This document shows positions 18,104 to 26,566 of a stretch of DNA of 64,000 nucleotides, piece by piece (position 1 is the stretch's first letter; each line of letters opens with the position of its first letter). The notes under the pieces were generated by a model that ran no database searches, was not told where the DNA came from, and saw only the letters and a list, made by a program, of their open reading frames with translations. The DNA is from Mucilaginibacter pankratovii (GTDB taxonomy: Bacteria; Bacteroidota; Bacteroidia; Sphingobacteriales; Sphingobacteriaceae), in the NCBI RefSeq assembly GCF_014773265.1, contig NZ_JACWMY010000017.1:45812-109811 (forward strand), given 5' to 3'. A program made the position numbers and the translations under genes.

Positions 18104-19738
18104 ATGTTAAGACGTAATTTTATCAAACTATCGGCCGCCGGCTTTGCAGCGGTTATGTACAGCAGGTTAACCTATGCTGCCGGCAACGGTTCCTCGCTGA
18201 TCAATCACCCGGATGAAGCCTGGGCACAGGTAGGCGACCAATGGATAAAACTGACAAGTAAAGGTGGCGCTGTTTTTACACACCAGGATATTAAGGTAGA
18301 AGTTAAAACAAACGGAAACGCGCGGGCCGTGTATGTGCAATCGCCCCTGGCAGAACTGCAAACGGTAAAATTTAAATGGAAATATCAAACTGCGGGAAAC
18401 GCAAAGGTTTTGGGCGACCACTGGGAGCGTACCTACGGCGACCTTGCATGGAAAGCACCCGATGCCAATACCCGTAACCCATGGTATGTACTATTACATG
18501 ATGATAAACAAACCGCGTGCTTCGGCGTAAAAACCGGTGGTAATACAATTTGCTGGTGGGAAGTTAAGCCTGATGTTGTAGAACTTTATTTGGATACTCA
18601 TTCGGGTGGCGTAGGTGTAAAGCTTGGCCAGCGCGCCCTGCACGCAGCCGATATTGTAACGGGTATGAGTAAAGCGGGGCAAACGCCCTATGCAACCCAT
18701 ACCAATTTTTGCAAAGTAATGTGCGCTAAACCGCGTTTACCCAAACAGCCCGTTTACGGCATTAACGATTGGTACGTGGTTTACGGCAAAAACTCCTATC
18801 AAACCATCAAAGATCAAACCACGGCCATGGCCGAATTGGTTACTGATACCAGTAACCGGCCTTTTTCGGTAATTGATGACGGGTGGCAGCAGGCCGACGA
18901 TTTTTCTATTGTGAACGATAAGTTTAAGGATATGCATAAAATGGCCAACGAGATAAAAAGCCATGGTATGCGGCCCGGCTTGTGGACACGCCCCTTAATT
19001 GCCCGTAAAGACGATAGTAAAACTTTACTAGCGCCCAAAATAGCCGGGCGCAGCCAGGAAGATGAACTGATACTCGACCCAACCATCCCCGAAAACTTAG
19101 CGCGGGTTAAGCGCAACATTGCCCTGTATAAACAATGGGGGTACCATATGGTAAAGCACGATTACAGCACCTGGGATATTTTTGGCAGGTGGGGCATGCA
19201 AATGAAGAATAGCTTCACGGCCCCGGGCTGGAAGTTTCAGGATCAAACCAAAACAAATGCCGAGATCATTAATAACCTGTATGGCACCATAAGGCGAGCG
19301 GCGGGGGATATGTATATCATAGGATGTAATACCTTAAGCCATTTATCCGCAGGTGTTTTCGAGCTTAACCGTATTGGTGATGATACCAGTGGAAAGGAGT
19401 GGGCACGAACCAAAAAGATGGGGGTGAATACATTAGGTTTCCGCCTGCCGCAAAACAATACTTTTTACGCAGCCGATGGCGATTGCGTTGGCCTTACCAA
19501 GGATGTTCCATGGGGTAAAAATAAGCAGTGGATGCAGTTACTGGCCGAAAGTGGTTCGCCGCTGTTTATATCGGCCGAGCTGGATATATTGGACGGCGAG
19601 AAAAAGGCTGCCATTAAACAAGCCTTTGCCAATGCCGCCAAAGTGCAGCCAAACGGCGAACCGCTTGATTGGCTCACCAACCCTTTCCCCGAAAAATGGA
19701 AACTGAATAATAAGGAAGTTACCTTTAACTGGGATTGA
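18104..19738 (+). CDS. Clan GH-D alpha-galactosidase-like glycosidase (GH27/GH36-like), Tat-type signal
   Basis: 544-residue exported glycosidase. The N-terminus MLRRNFIKLSAAGFAAV is a twin-arginine-like signal. A beta-sandwich fills about residues 40-210 and a TIM barrel follows. Clan GH-D motifs are clear: VIDDGWQQADDF near 258, MRPGLWTRPL near 290, the nucleophile region YHMVKHDYSTW (Asp about 352, compare KYD in GH27), and the acid/base region NRIGDDTSGKEW (Asp about 425, compare RxSDD). A retaining exo-alpha-galactosidase is likely; related alpha-N-acetylgalactosaminidase or beta-arabinopyranosidase activities cannot be excluded. It starts 166 bases after the previous stop with a terminator between, so it is its own transcript, ending at the hairpin at 19778. 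Confidence 0.85.
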   Translation: MLRRNFIKLSAAGFAAVMYSRLTYAAGNGSSLINHPDEAWAQVGDQWIKLTSKGGAVFTHQDIKVEVKTNGNARAVYVQSPLAELQTVKFKWKYQTAGNAKVLGDHWERTYGDLAWKAPDANTRNPWYVLLHDDKQTACFGVKTGGNTICWWEVKPDVVELYLDTHSGGVGVKLGQRALHAADIVTGMSKAGQTPYATHTNFCKVMCAKPRLPKQPVYGINDWYVVYGKNSYQTIKDQTTAMAELVTDTSNRPFSVIDDGWQQADDFSIVNDKFKDMHKMANEIKSHGMRPGLWTRPLIARKDDSKTLLAPKIAGRSQEDELILDPTIPENLARVKRNIALYKQWGYHMVKHDYSTWDIFGRWGMQMKNSFTAPGWKFQDQTKTNAEIINNLYGTIRRAAGDMYIIGCNTLSHLSAGVFELNRIGDDTSGKEWARTKKMGVNTLGFRLPQNNTFYAADGDCVGLTKDVPWGKNKQWMQLLAESGSPLFISAELDILDGEKKAAIKQAFANAAKVQPNGEPLDWLTNPFPEKWKLNNKEVTFNWD

Positions 19739-19777
19739 TCTTTTGTAAGTGTATGGGTGTCCGTAGGATTTAAAGAA

Positions 19778-19813
19778 AAAGAGGCTGATCATGATTTATG
19801 ATACAGCCTCTTT
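19778..19813. terminator. Hairpin terminator between convergent genes
   Basis: Stem AAAGAGGCTG (19778-19787) pairs with CAGCCTCTTT (19804-19813), extended by ATCAT/ATGAT inside. The longer T run is on the minus strand (TTTTTCTTT), so it mainly ends the ArsR-AHSA1-VOC operon, but it could also end the alpha-galactosidase transcript. Confidence 0.75.
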
Positions 19814-19883
19814 GAATAGTTTGATATATTCTTTGCGGAGTGGAAGGGATTCCAATCGAACACCTGATACCGTTTTCCTAAAT

Positions 19884-20312
19884 TCAATAATTTGGGTCAA
19901 ATTCCACTATCCATTCAATACCATATTTGTCTCTAAACATGCCGGCGTAGGTACCCTAGGGGCTGTCTCCAATGGGCCCTTCAATATCTCCACCTGCCGA
20001 TAGGCCGTTAAATATCTGGTCTGCCTCTTCCTTACTTTCGGCACTAACTGCTATTTTAGACCGGTTTTCGGCTTCGTTTACCCGGCCCATAAATTCGGGA
20101 ACGTCATTAGCTATTAACACATTGTTTTTGCCAATAGGTAAAGCAATGTGCATTACTTTGTTGGCTTCATTTTCCGGCACCTGAAATTCAGCGCTTGCCA
20201 GGTCTCTAAAGCGGACGACCTTTGCGAACTCGCCGCCAAAAACTGATTTGTAGAAAGTGAACGCTTCTTCGGCATTTCCGTTGAAGTTGATCCAGGGGTT
20301 AATTGTTCTCAT
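19884..20312 (-). pseudogene. VOC-family (PhnB-like) protein gene with an internal amber codon
   Basis: Small metalloenzyme-fold protein of the vicinal-oxygen-chelate family; the N-terminus TINPWINFNGNAEEAFTFYK with FGGEF is typical of PhnB/3-demethylubiquinone-like members. Translation stops at TAG (minus strand, 19956-19958) after 118 codons, in GPIGDSP-stop. Reading through, the same frame continues GTYAGMFRDKYGIEWIVEFD and ends at a natural TGA at 19884-19886, giving 142 codons, the usual length. In this family the stopped position is normally Trp (SPWG), so a single TGG to TAG change explains it. It could be a true nonsense mutation, a sequencing error, or readthrough. It is the last gene of the ArsR operon, 45 bases after AHSA1. 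Confidence 0.85.
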
Positions 20313-20357
20313 AATTTTTATTTTTTAAATTGATTGTAAATTTTCTTTTTATGTTCT

Positions 20358-20849
20358 CTATGATAAAGAGGCTAACAGCTCTTCCAGGTTTTTCAAGGTG
20401 ATGGTGAAGCCTATTTTGAAGCCCTCTAATAATTTCTCCAAGCGCTCAAACGACTCATTAAAAATGACGATGTTCACTTTGGTTATACCATTTTGTTCAC
20501 TGAAATTGTAATCCCATTCAGAACCCGGCAGTTCACGATTTTCATCTTTATCTGCAAACGCGTTGTACATCTTAAAATTGGTTTTAGGGGTAATGGATGT
20601 AAATTCCTGCACTGCCCAACGCTCCTGCCCATCGGGGCTTATCATCGCGTAAAATCGCCGCCCGCCAACTTCAAAATTCATATACTTGGTTTTGGCGCGC
20701 ATAGGTGCAGGTGCCCCCCATTGGTCCAGCAGTTCGGCTTTGGTAAAGGCATCCCATACTAAAGATTGCCCGGCATTAAATTCCCTGGTTATATAAACCG
20801 TTTTCGCTGTTTTGTCAACGTTAAAATCAAATAGCAAATCGTTGTTCAT
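20358..20849 (-). CDS. SRPBCC/AHSA1-domain protein
   Basis: 163-residue cytoplasmic protein of the Bet v1-like SRPBCC fold, AHSA1 (activator of Hsp90 ATPase homologue 1) branch. Markers are ITREFNAGQSLVWDAFT, LLDQWGAPAPMRA, FEVGGRRFYAMISPDGQE and the C-terminal amphipathic helix GFKIGFTITLKNLEELL. Such proteins bind small hydrophobic ligands; the exact role is usually unknown. It sits between an ArsR-type repressor and a VOC protein on the minus strand, a trio I recognise as common in Bacteroidota and other bacteria, and is probably repressed by that ArsR protein. Confidence 0.88.
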   Translation of the reverse strand: MNNDLLFDFNVDKTAKTVYITREFNAGQSLVWDAFTKAELLDQWGAPAPMRAKTKYMNFEVGGRRFYAMISPDGQERWAVQEFTSITPKTNFKMYNAFADKDENRELPGSEWDYNFSEQNGITKVNIVIFNESFERLEKLLEGFKIGFTITLKNLEELLASLS

Positions 20850-20890
20850 TATTTATTGATGATTAGTTAATAATTCTATTGGTATCAATG

Positions 20891-21214
20891 CTACTTCGTG
20901 GTCTGTGTTTTAATTGTTGTTAATAAATGGTCGAGCTGGTTAAATTGAGTTTCCCAGTTTTGCCTGAATTGGGCTAACCAATGGTCAAACTCCTGCATTT
21001 TTTTTGCGTTAAAGTGATAGTAAATTTCCCGGCCGCTTTGCTCAGGTTTAATCAATTCGCATTCGTGTAAAACTTTAATATGTTTTGATACTGCCTGCCG
21101 GGTCATATCAAATTTTTCGGCCATTACATTTGGCGTCAAAGCCTGGATGGCGAGTAAGGTTAAAATAGCCCTGCGTGTAGGGTCGGCAATGGCCTGGAAT
21201 ATATCTTGTTTCAT
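20891..21214 (-). CDS. ArsR-family winged-helix repressor
   Basis: 107-residue regulator starting MKQDIFQAIADPTRRAILTL, the standard opening of the SRPBCC-linked ArsR subgroup. ATG 21214 is used; a longer frame to 21262 would run through the operator and promoter. The helix-turn-helix is LTPNVMAEKFDMTRQAVSKH and the wing is ELIKPEQSGREIYYHF. No metal-binding ELCVCDL motif is present, so it is not a classic arsenic sensor. Two 16-base inverted repeats overlap its promoter (21233-21274), indicating autorepression. AHSA1 starts 41 bases downstream. Confidence 0.92.
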   Translation of the reverse strand: MKQDIFQAIADPTRRAILTLLAIQALTPNVMAEKFDMTRQAVSKHIKVLHECELIKPEQSGREIYYHFNAKKMQEFDHWLAQFRQNWETQFNQLDHLLTTIKTQTTK

Positions 21215-21232
21215 TTTGCAATATCTAAATAA

Positions 21233-21274
21233 GCAACCTTCAGGTTGCAAATATATATGCAACTTTTGAGTTGC
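21233..21274. promoter_or_regulatory. Two tandem inverted-repeat operators for the ArsR-type repressor
   Basis: GCAACCT-TC-AGGTTGC at 21233-21248 and GCAACT-TTTG-AGTTGC at 21259-21274 share the half-site GCAAC/GTTGC and start 26 bases apart. The second fills the promoter spacer and the first abuts the -7 element and the expected transcription start, so bound repressor would block RNA polymerase. Confidence 0.75.
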
Positions 21275-21279
21275 GCAAA
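21248..21279 (-). promoter_or_regulatory. Bacteroidota-type promoter of the ArsR operon
   Basis: On the minus strand, TTTG (21279-21276), exactly 20 bases, then TATATTTG (21255-21248). Both elements match the -33 TTTG and -7 TAnnTTTG consensus with the standard spacing. The start codon lies 33 bases downstream of the -7 element. Confidence 0.8.
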
Positions 21280-21404
21280 TATATCTGCATTTTTTTTGGC
21301 TGGTATAATGATGGGATGTTTAGTGGTAATTGTGGTATTCGATGCAATAACAAACCAAACCGCGTCTTACTTTACACGACGGGGATTAAGCTATTAAATC
21401 TTAG

Positions 21405-21542
21405 GCGGCGCAGACGACCACCGACGAAGGCGATCCGCTGTGCATGACCACGTTCGGCGAATCGGCACCGGCCGAAGATATGTTCAAGCACTTCGGTATT
21501 ACAGTAGATAATGCAGTTAAAAAGGCGAAAGCGCTTTTGTAG
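21405..21542 (+). pseudogene. Remnant of a transketolase C-terminus
   Basis: The + strand encodes, in one frame ending at TAG 21540-21542, the segment DPLCMTTFGESAPAED, then MFKHFGITVDNAVKKAKALL. This matches the last 40 or so residues of transketolase (MTTFGASAPA, HFGFTV, AKAL). A stop at 21402-21404 immediately precedes it and there is no start or upstream coding sequence, so this is a detached 3' end, not a gene. Its codons are GC-rich compared with the AT-rich DNA on both sides, suggesting it was copied or left here by rearrangement. Confidence 0.75.
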
Positions 21543-21654
21543 ATGTGAGATAAGAGATTTGAGATAAAAAGGCCGCTTCGGTCTCAAATCTAAAGCAATG
21601 AGTTTATTGTTGCGTAAATAAATAGCACCGTTATTTAATAATGGTACTTGATAC

Positions 21655-24600
21655 CTAAAATTTGGAATTTGAGATTCTTTTATTACTTAAATATTCCGAT
21701 GGTAGTAAGCCATATTTAGTTTTAAACGTTTTTGAGAAATAGCTTGGGGTGCCAAAGCCCGTGATATAAGCTATTTGGGCTACGTTATAGTCACTCGTTT
21801 CTAACAGTGCTGCTGCTTTTTCCAACTTCACCAAGCGGATATATTCAACAGGCGTATGCCCTGATAGTTCAAGCAATTTGTAGTACAGCGATCCCCGGCT
21901 CATGCCCACATATTTACTTAGTTTTTCAACAGATAGCTCAGGATCGTTTAAGCCGTTCTCTATACACTCCATTATTTTGTTCATCAATTTAACATCAGCC
22001 GATTCCGTTTCAATTTGACTGACCTGGAATTGAATATGTTTTGAGTACGTTTCTTTTAGGCTATTGCTCATAATAAGCAAATTGCAAATTTTTGTATATA
22101 AAATTTGAAAATTGAACGGCTTGGTGAGATAGTCGTTTGCTCCTGAGCGCAGGCCTTTAAGTTGCTCCTCCTCCTTTGCCATAGCCGTAAGCAAGATAAC
22201 CGGAATGTGGCAAGTGCGCTTGTCCGATTTTATTTTTTTACTTAATTCTATGCCATTAACCAAAGGCATGCCCACATCGCTTACTATTAAATCGGGATGG
22301 GCGCTTAATGCTTTTTGCCAGCCCTGTTTGCCATCTGCAGCTTCCAAAATCTGGAAATATTGTTTCAAGTGATTAGCGAGATAATATCGGAATTCGTCGT
22401 TATCCTCTACTAATAACACAGTAGCTATATTTGAAGCGCTTTCTGTGAAGTCGTCTAATGGAAGTGCCGCAATAGTTTCATAGGCGGGGTTGTTATATTG
22501 TGCTAAATCTATTTCTGGTTCTTCTGCAAAAGCAATCGCAGGGAGCAATGGTAATGTTATAATGAAGTCGCTCCCTCTATCGCAGGCACTTTTAACGCAT
22601 ATACTACCTCCGTGTAGTTCTACAAATTCTTTAGTGATAGAAAGCCCGATCCCGGTTCCCTGGTTCATTATCGAACTTTTTTGCCCTGATTGATAAAACC
22701 GATCGAAGATTTTAACAAGGTCATTTTCAGCTACCCCTATTCCCGTATCCGAAATAGTTAAATATAAGGTAGGCTGCAACTCGTTGGCATTACAAATATT
22801 TATTTTGATGGTTACACAACCACCCCTGGGAGTAAACTTAAACGCGTTGGATAATAAATTAAGTATCACCCTTTCCATCTTGTCACTATCGAACTGCGTT
22901 GTCCAAACCTTTTGCGTACTTTCTATATTGAATGTAATTTGCTTGTTATCTGCTATATCGCGAAAAGATTCGGAGCACTCGATGATGAAACGGACGATAT
23001 CTCCCGGCGCAAGATTTAGTTTTAGCTCCCGCTCCTCCATTTTGCGAAAATCTAACAACTCATTAACTAAATTAAGTAGTCGTTTTGCGTTTCTGTTGAT
23101 CATTTTCAGCTGACCAAAGTCTTCGCCTTCAAAACCGCGGTTCATCAATCTATCAACGGGAGCAAGGATCAGCGAAATTGGTGTTCTGAATTCATGACTT
23201 AAATCGGTCAGTATTTTAATTTTTACCTGGTCGAGTTCATGTAACCGCTCCGCTTCGAGGCGTTCGCGTTCTATCAATTGTTTAGCCTGTAATTTTTCCT
23301 GGGTTGCTTCAAATTCGTTTCGCAATTTTCTAATGCCCTGCCTACGTATCAGTAATAAAATGGATACCGCAGCCAGCAGATATAAGGCGTAAGCGTAGGC
23401 TGTGCGCCAAAACGGGGGCAACACAATCACCTTTATTTGGCTTGGGGCGTTGTTCCAGCTATTTTCGCTTTTGCTGCACATTACCTGGAAAACATAGCTG
23501 CCCGGGTCAAGGTTGGTATAATTCGCGGTTCGGGCTTTATTAACAAAGTTCCACCCTTTATCAAACCCCGAAAGTTTATAGGCATAAAGGTTTTGCTTGG
23601 GGGAGGTGTAATCAACGGCCACATAGTTGATCGAGAAGTTTTCGCCATACGCAAGCGTAATCTCTTTGGCGTTGCCAATTTGCTCGGCAATGGCTGAGGT
23701 TGATGCCGGTATTACAGGCAAATTATTTACTTTGAGCCCGCTAAATATAACTTTTCCGGGTGTAGACGAAGGCGGTAATTTTTCGGGGGTGAAGTAGTTA
23801 AATCCATCTTGCCCTCCAAAAAACAACTCGCCGCGCGAGGTTTTAAGAACGGCCCCGGGTAAAAACGACCCTTGTTGAACACCATTCTCTGCTGTGAAGT
23901 TCCTGAAATTCTTTTTTGCCCGGTCAAAAGAGCCAATCCCCCGGTCGGTACTAAACCAAAGTAAGCCGGTATCATCTTCAACTATACTTTTAATAAAGCC
24001 GTTTGTCAGTCCTTCCGATTCTTTGAATGAAAAGAAGCGATTTGTTTTAGGGTCTAAATAACTTATACCATCATTTGTACCTACCCAAAGTGTACCATCT
24101 TTAGTAATTAATAAAGTAGAAACTACATCATTGGCCAACCCGCTATTTGCTTTGGTATAATGGCTTATACTTCCGTCCGACGGTTTATAAAGTGCAATTC
24201 CTGTCCCTGAAGAACCGATCCAAACGTTGCCGGTTTCAGCACAGGTTACCATGCAGGCAATAAAATCATTTAGTGGCAAATTGCCTTTGAAGCCAACGCT
24301 CGCTTTACGGCTTAATCTCGAAGATACACGCTTCTGAGGGTCATAAATATCAATGCCGTATCCCAGTGTGCCAAACCACATCCTTCCCTGCTTATCTTCG
24401 GTAATGGATGTGATATCATTTCTGCCGGGGCCTTTCGATGTTCCATCGTTTGTAAGCTGTCCGAGCGCTTTGCTCTGAGGATCAACATAAAAAACGCCAT
24501 GATGGTAGGTGCCTGCCCATAATAACCCGTTCCGGTCTATATGGGTTGACAAAATTGTAGCTGCTGCAGTGCCGTCAAGTTTACTGATCAGCTTGTACGG

Positions 24601-25806
24601 TGTAAATAAGCCTGTTTTACTATTAAATAACTCGAGGCCGCCGCCATCTGTACCAACAAAGATGTTCCCGTTCTTGTACTCCGCAAACGAAGTTACAAAG
24701 GGCGCTTTAAGCCCATTCGGGTCAAATGGGTTGCTTTGTTTCAGGTTAAAAAGTGGTAAATGCTTATCGTATTTACTTACCCCGCCGCCAAACGTGCCAA
24801 CCCAATAAATTCCTTCAGGATCTAAAAAGAAACTCCGGATCGATTTGCTTTTAAGGCTGAAGATGTTGCGGGGGTCGGGTGTTAATTGCTTAAATCGCGC
24901 GGTTGACACATCATATATGCTCACTCCGTCTTCTGTACCTATCCAAACGCTGCCGTCCTTGCCGGCTGTAACAGAAAACACGGCATTATTGCGTATGGAG
25001 TTTTTTATGCCCGGAGAATATTTGTAAACTATAAATTTACCGGGCGAAACCTGTTTGTTAATACCATCGAAAGTGCCAAACCAAATGTTTCCCTCAGAGT
25101 CTTCAGCGATCGACTTGATGATGTTATTACTCAGACTTGTTGGGTCAGCAGGATCATGAACAAATCTTGTGAACTTACGTTGCTTACTGTTATAAAGGTA
25201 GGCGCCATTATTGGTTCCAACCCATATGCTATGGCGGCTATCTTCTAATAGAGAGATTGCTACAAAGGTTCCTGCGTCGGTAATTTTAGGAAAGTTCATC
25301 GGCAGGCGGGTTGAACGGCCTGTTTTAAGATCAAACATTCTCAGATCCCCATAAGTTCCAACCCATAAGTTTCCGTCATGATCTTCCATTATGGCTCTGG
25401 CGGATATGGTGGACAGCTCCTTCCAGGCACCGTCGCCTTTGTATCGTTGAAATCTGTCGAGTTTTTGGTCATAATAACAAAGGCCGCCTGCTGCTGTGCC
25501 AACCCATAGTTTTCCGGAATGATCTACAAATAAAGTTAAAACTTCGTTAGAAGGAAGGCTGTTATTGTCGCCCTGGTGATGCCTGTAAATAGTAAAATTG
25601 CTACCATCATATTTGCTTAACCCGTTGGTAGTACCAAACCACATTAATCCGTTATGGTCTTTAATAATAGCGTTAACTGTATTTGACGATAATCCTTCTT
25701 TTACGGTGATAGATGTAAGATTGAGGTTGTCTTGACCAACACTTATCAATGGTGAAATATGTAATGTTAAGCATATTGCCAGGCTGCATTTAATTAATTT
25801 CCACAT
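21655..25806 (-). CDS. Hybrid two-component system sensor/regulator (HTCS) with AraC-type output
   Basis: Single-protein two-component system spanning the inner membrane; the periplasmic part senses an oligosaccharide and the cytoplasmic part activates a polysaccharide utilisation locus. ATG 25806 is preferred over 25839 because MWKLIKCSLAICLTLHI starts a normal signal sequence. Order, in residues of the 1383-residue form: two seven-bladed Reg_prop propellers about 25-735, Y_Y_Y domain about 740-795, transmembrane segment about 797-820, HisKA with LSHEFRTPIS about 870, HATPase (GTGIGLSITKEF), receiver starting VLLVEDNDEF about 1125 with SDVGMPLVNG and NDYLTKPF, and an AraC domain from about 1275 (MSRGSLYYKL, ITGFGTPSYFSKTFK). 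It is divergent from the SusC at 26822, its probable target. Confidence 0.95.
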   Translation of the reverse strand: MWKLIKCSLAICLTLHISPLISVGQDNLNLTSITVKEGLSSNTVNAIIKDHNGLMWFGTTNGLSKYDGSNFTIYRHHQGDNNSLPSNEVLTLFVDHSGKLWVGTAAGGLCYYDQKLDRFQRYKGDGAWKELSTISARAIMEDHDGNLWVGTYGDLRMFDLKTGRSTRLPMNFPKITDAGTFVAISLLEDSRHSIWVGTNNGAYLYNSKQRKFTRFVHDPADPTSLSNNIIKSIAEDSEGNIWFGTFDGINKQVSPGKFIVYKYSPGIKNSIRNNAVFSVTAGKDGSVWIGTEDGVSIYDVSTARFKQLTPDPRNIFSLKSKSIRSFFLDPEGIYWVGTFGGGVSKYDKHLPLFNLKQSNPFDPNGLKAPFVTSFAEYKNGNIFVGTDGGGLELFNSKTGLFTPYKLISKLDGTAAATILSTHIDRNGLLWAGTYHHGVFYVDPQSKALGQLTNDGTSKGPGRNDITSITEDKQGRMWFGTLGYGIDIYDPQKRVSSRLSRKASVGFKGNLPLNDFIACMVTCAETGNVWIGSSGTGIALYKPSDGSISHYTKANSGLANDVVSTLLITKDGTLWVGTNDGISYLDPKTNRFFSFKESEGLTNGFIKSIVEDDTGLLWFSTDRGIGSFDRAKKNFRNFTAENGVQQGSFLPGAVLKTSRGELFFGGQDGFNYFTPEKLPPSSTPGKVIFSGLKVNNLPVIPASTSAIAEQIGNAKEITLAYGENFSINYVAVDYTSPKQNLYAYKLSGFDKGWNFVNKARTANYTNLDPGSYVFQVMCSKSENSWNNAPSQIKVIVLPPFWRTAYAYALYLLAAVSILLLIRRQGIRKLRNEFEATQEKLQAKQLIERERLEAERLHELDQVKIKILTDLSHEFRTPISLILAPVDRLMNRGFEGEDFGQLKMINRNAKRLLNLVNELLDFRKMEERELKLNLAPGDIVRFIIECSESFRDIADNKQITFNIESTQKVWTTQFDSDKMERVILNLLSNAFKFTPRGGCVTIKINICNANELQPTLYLTISDTGIGVAENDLVKIFDRFYQSGQKSSIMNQGTGIGLSITKEFVELHGGSICVKSACDRGSDFIITLPLLPAIAFAEEPEIDLAQYNNPAYETIAALPLDDFTESASNIATVLLVEDNDEFRYYLANHLKQYFQILEAADGKQGWQKALSAHPDLIVSDVGMPLVNGIELSKKIKSDKRTCHIPVILLTAMAKEEEQLKGLRSGANDYLTKPFNFQILYTKICNLLIMSNSLKETYSKHIQFQVSQIETESADVKLMNKIMECIENGLNDPELSVEKLSKYVGMSRGSLYYKLLELSGHTPVEYIRLVKLEKAAALLETSDYNVAQIAYITGFGTPSYFSKTFKTKYGLLPSEYLSNKRISNSKF

Positions 25807-25952
25807 ACAATGTTTTTGGCCCAAGTAAGTCGTATCCATTTAACAACAGATACAATAACAGTGGTGGTTAGTAAGAGAATAATTGGTTATAGTAACAAAT
25901 ATATTATTCTGACTTTAAAATTCTAAGAAAAGCATATAATAAAGTGCAAATA

Positions 25953-25968
25953 TTACAATCGATTGTAA
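25953..25968. promoter_or_regulatory. LacI-operator-like palindrome TTACAATCGATTGTAA
   Basis: Sixteen-base perfect palindrome with a central CpG, 147 bases upstream of the HTCS start codon. It shares CAATCGATTG with the sites at 26557 and 56574 and AATCGATT with the site beside the LacI gene. Confidence 0.6.
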
Positions 25969-26035
25969 CATCGTGCAACTGAATACCCTTTAGTTATCAT
26001 TTTCCAAACTATAATCGCCACTGAATCGTCTCAGA

Positions 26036-26063
26036 CAAAAAAGGACAGCCTCGCGCTGTCCTT
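26036..26063 (-). terminator. Leftward hairpin terminator or attenuator upstream of HTCS
   Basis: Stem AAGGACAGC (26041-26049) with GCTGTCCTT (26055-26063), five-base loop; the T run (complement of the A run ending at 26040) follows on the minus strand. No minus-strand gene ends here, so it either ends a leftward transcript starting within the intergenic region or attenuates the HTCS leader. Confidence 0.6.
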
Positions 26064-26556
26064 AACCAATTTAACTAACCAAATGAAGGCAGAAGCCTAA
26101 AGAGGGAAGAAGTATTTTAAACAAAATTGTCAATTTTGAAAGTACCGGAGTAGCTGGTTTTACCATTTTTATATAACGTATGTCCGTTATAGGTTGAATA
26201 GCGAATGACCTTTAAGGCCATTGCTTTAACATTTCAATCACCCCGTAGCTTATTATATTATAATAATAGAAAGTGCGGGTGCCTGGTGGCATTTATGATA
26301 CATGAAAGTTGTATGTAGTAGTAGTAAACGCTTGTTTGTTATAAAAATTCCTTCGCCACCCTGTAAATGCTGTGGAAAGCTGGCGATTGTACATTTGTAA
26401 GATGATTTTGACGATATGTGATATTAGAAACATATCAAACAGTGGAACTTAGCCGAAGCCAAGGTTGTAAAACCGCCGCAGTAACCAAATTATAAATCAA
26501 TATCCAACTTTTTATTACAAACAGAGATCTATAGACTCTGCTCACGACTCATAATG

Positions 26557-26566
26557 CAATCGATTG
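26557..26566. promoter_or_regulatory. LacI-operator-like palindrome CAATCGATTG
   Basis: Ten-base perfect palindrome within TGCAATCGATTGTA, 255 bases before the SusC start codon. Same core as the sites at 25953 and 56574. Confidence 0.55.

Noticed and set aside
21372..21587. Minus-strand open frame of 71 codons between the ArsR and HTCS genes
   Set aside because: The complementary strand encodes the recognisable transketolase tail, so this is a shadow frame of that fragment.
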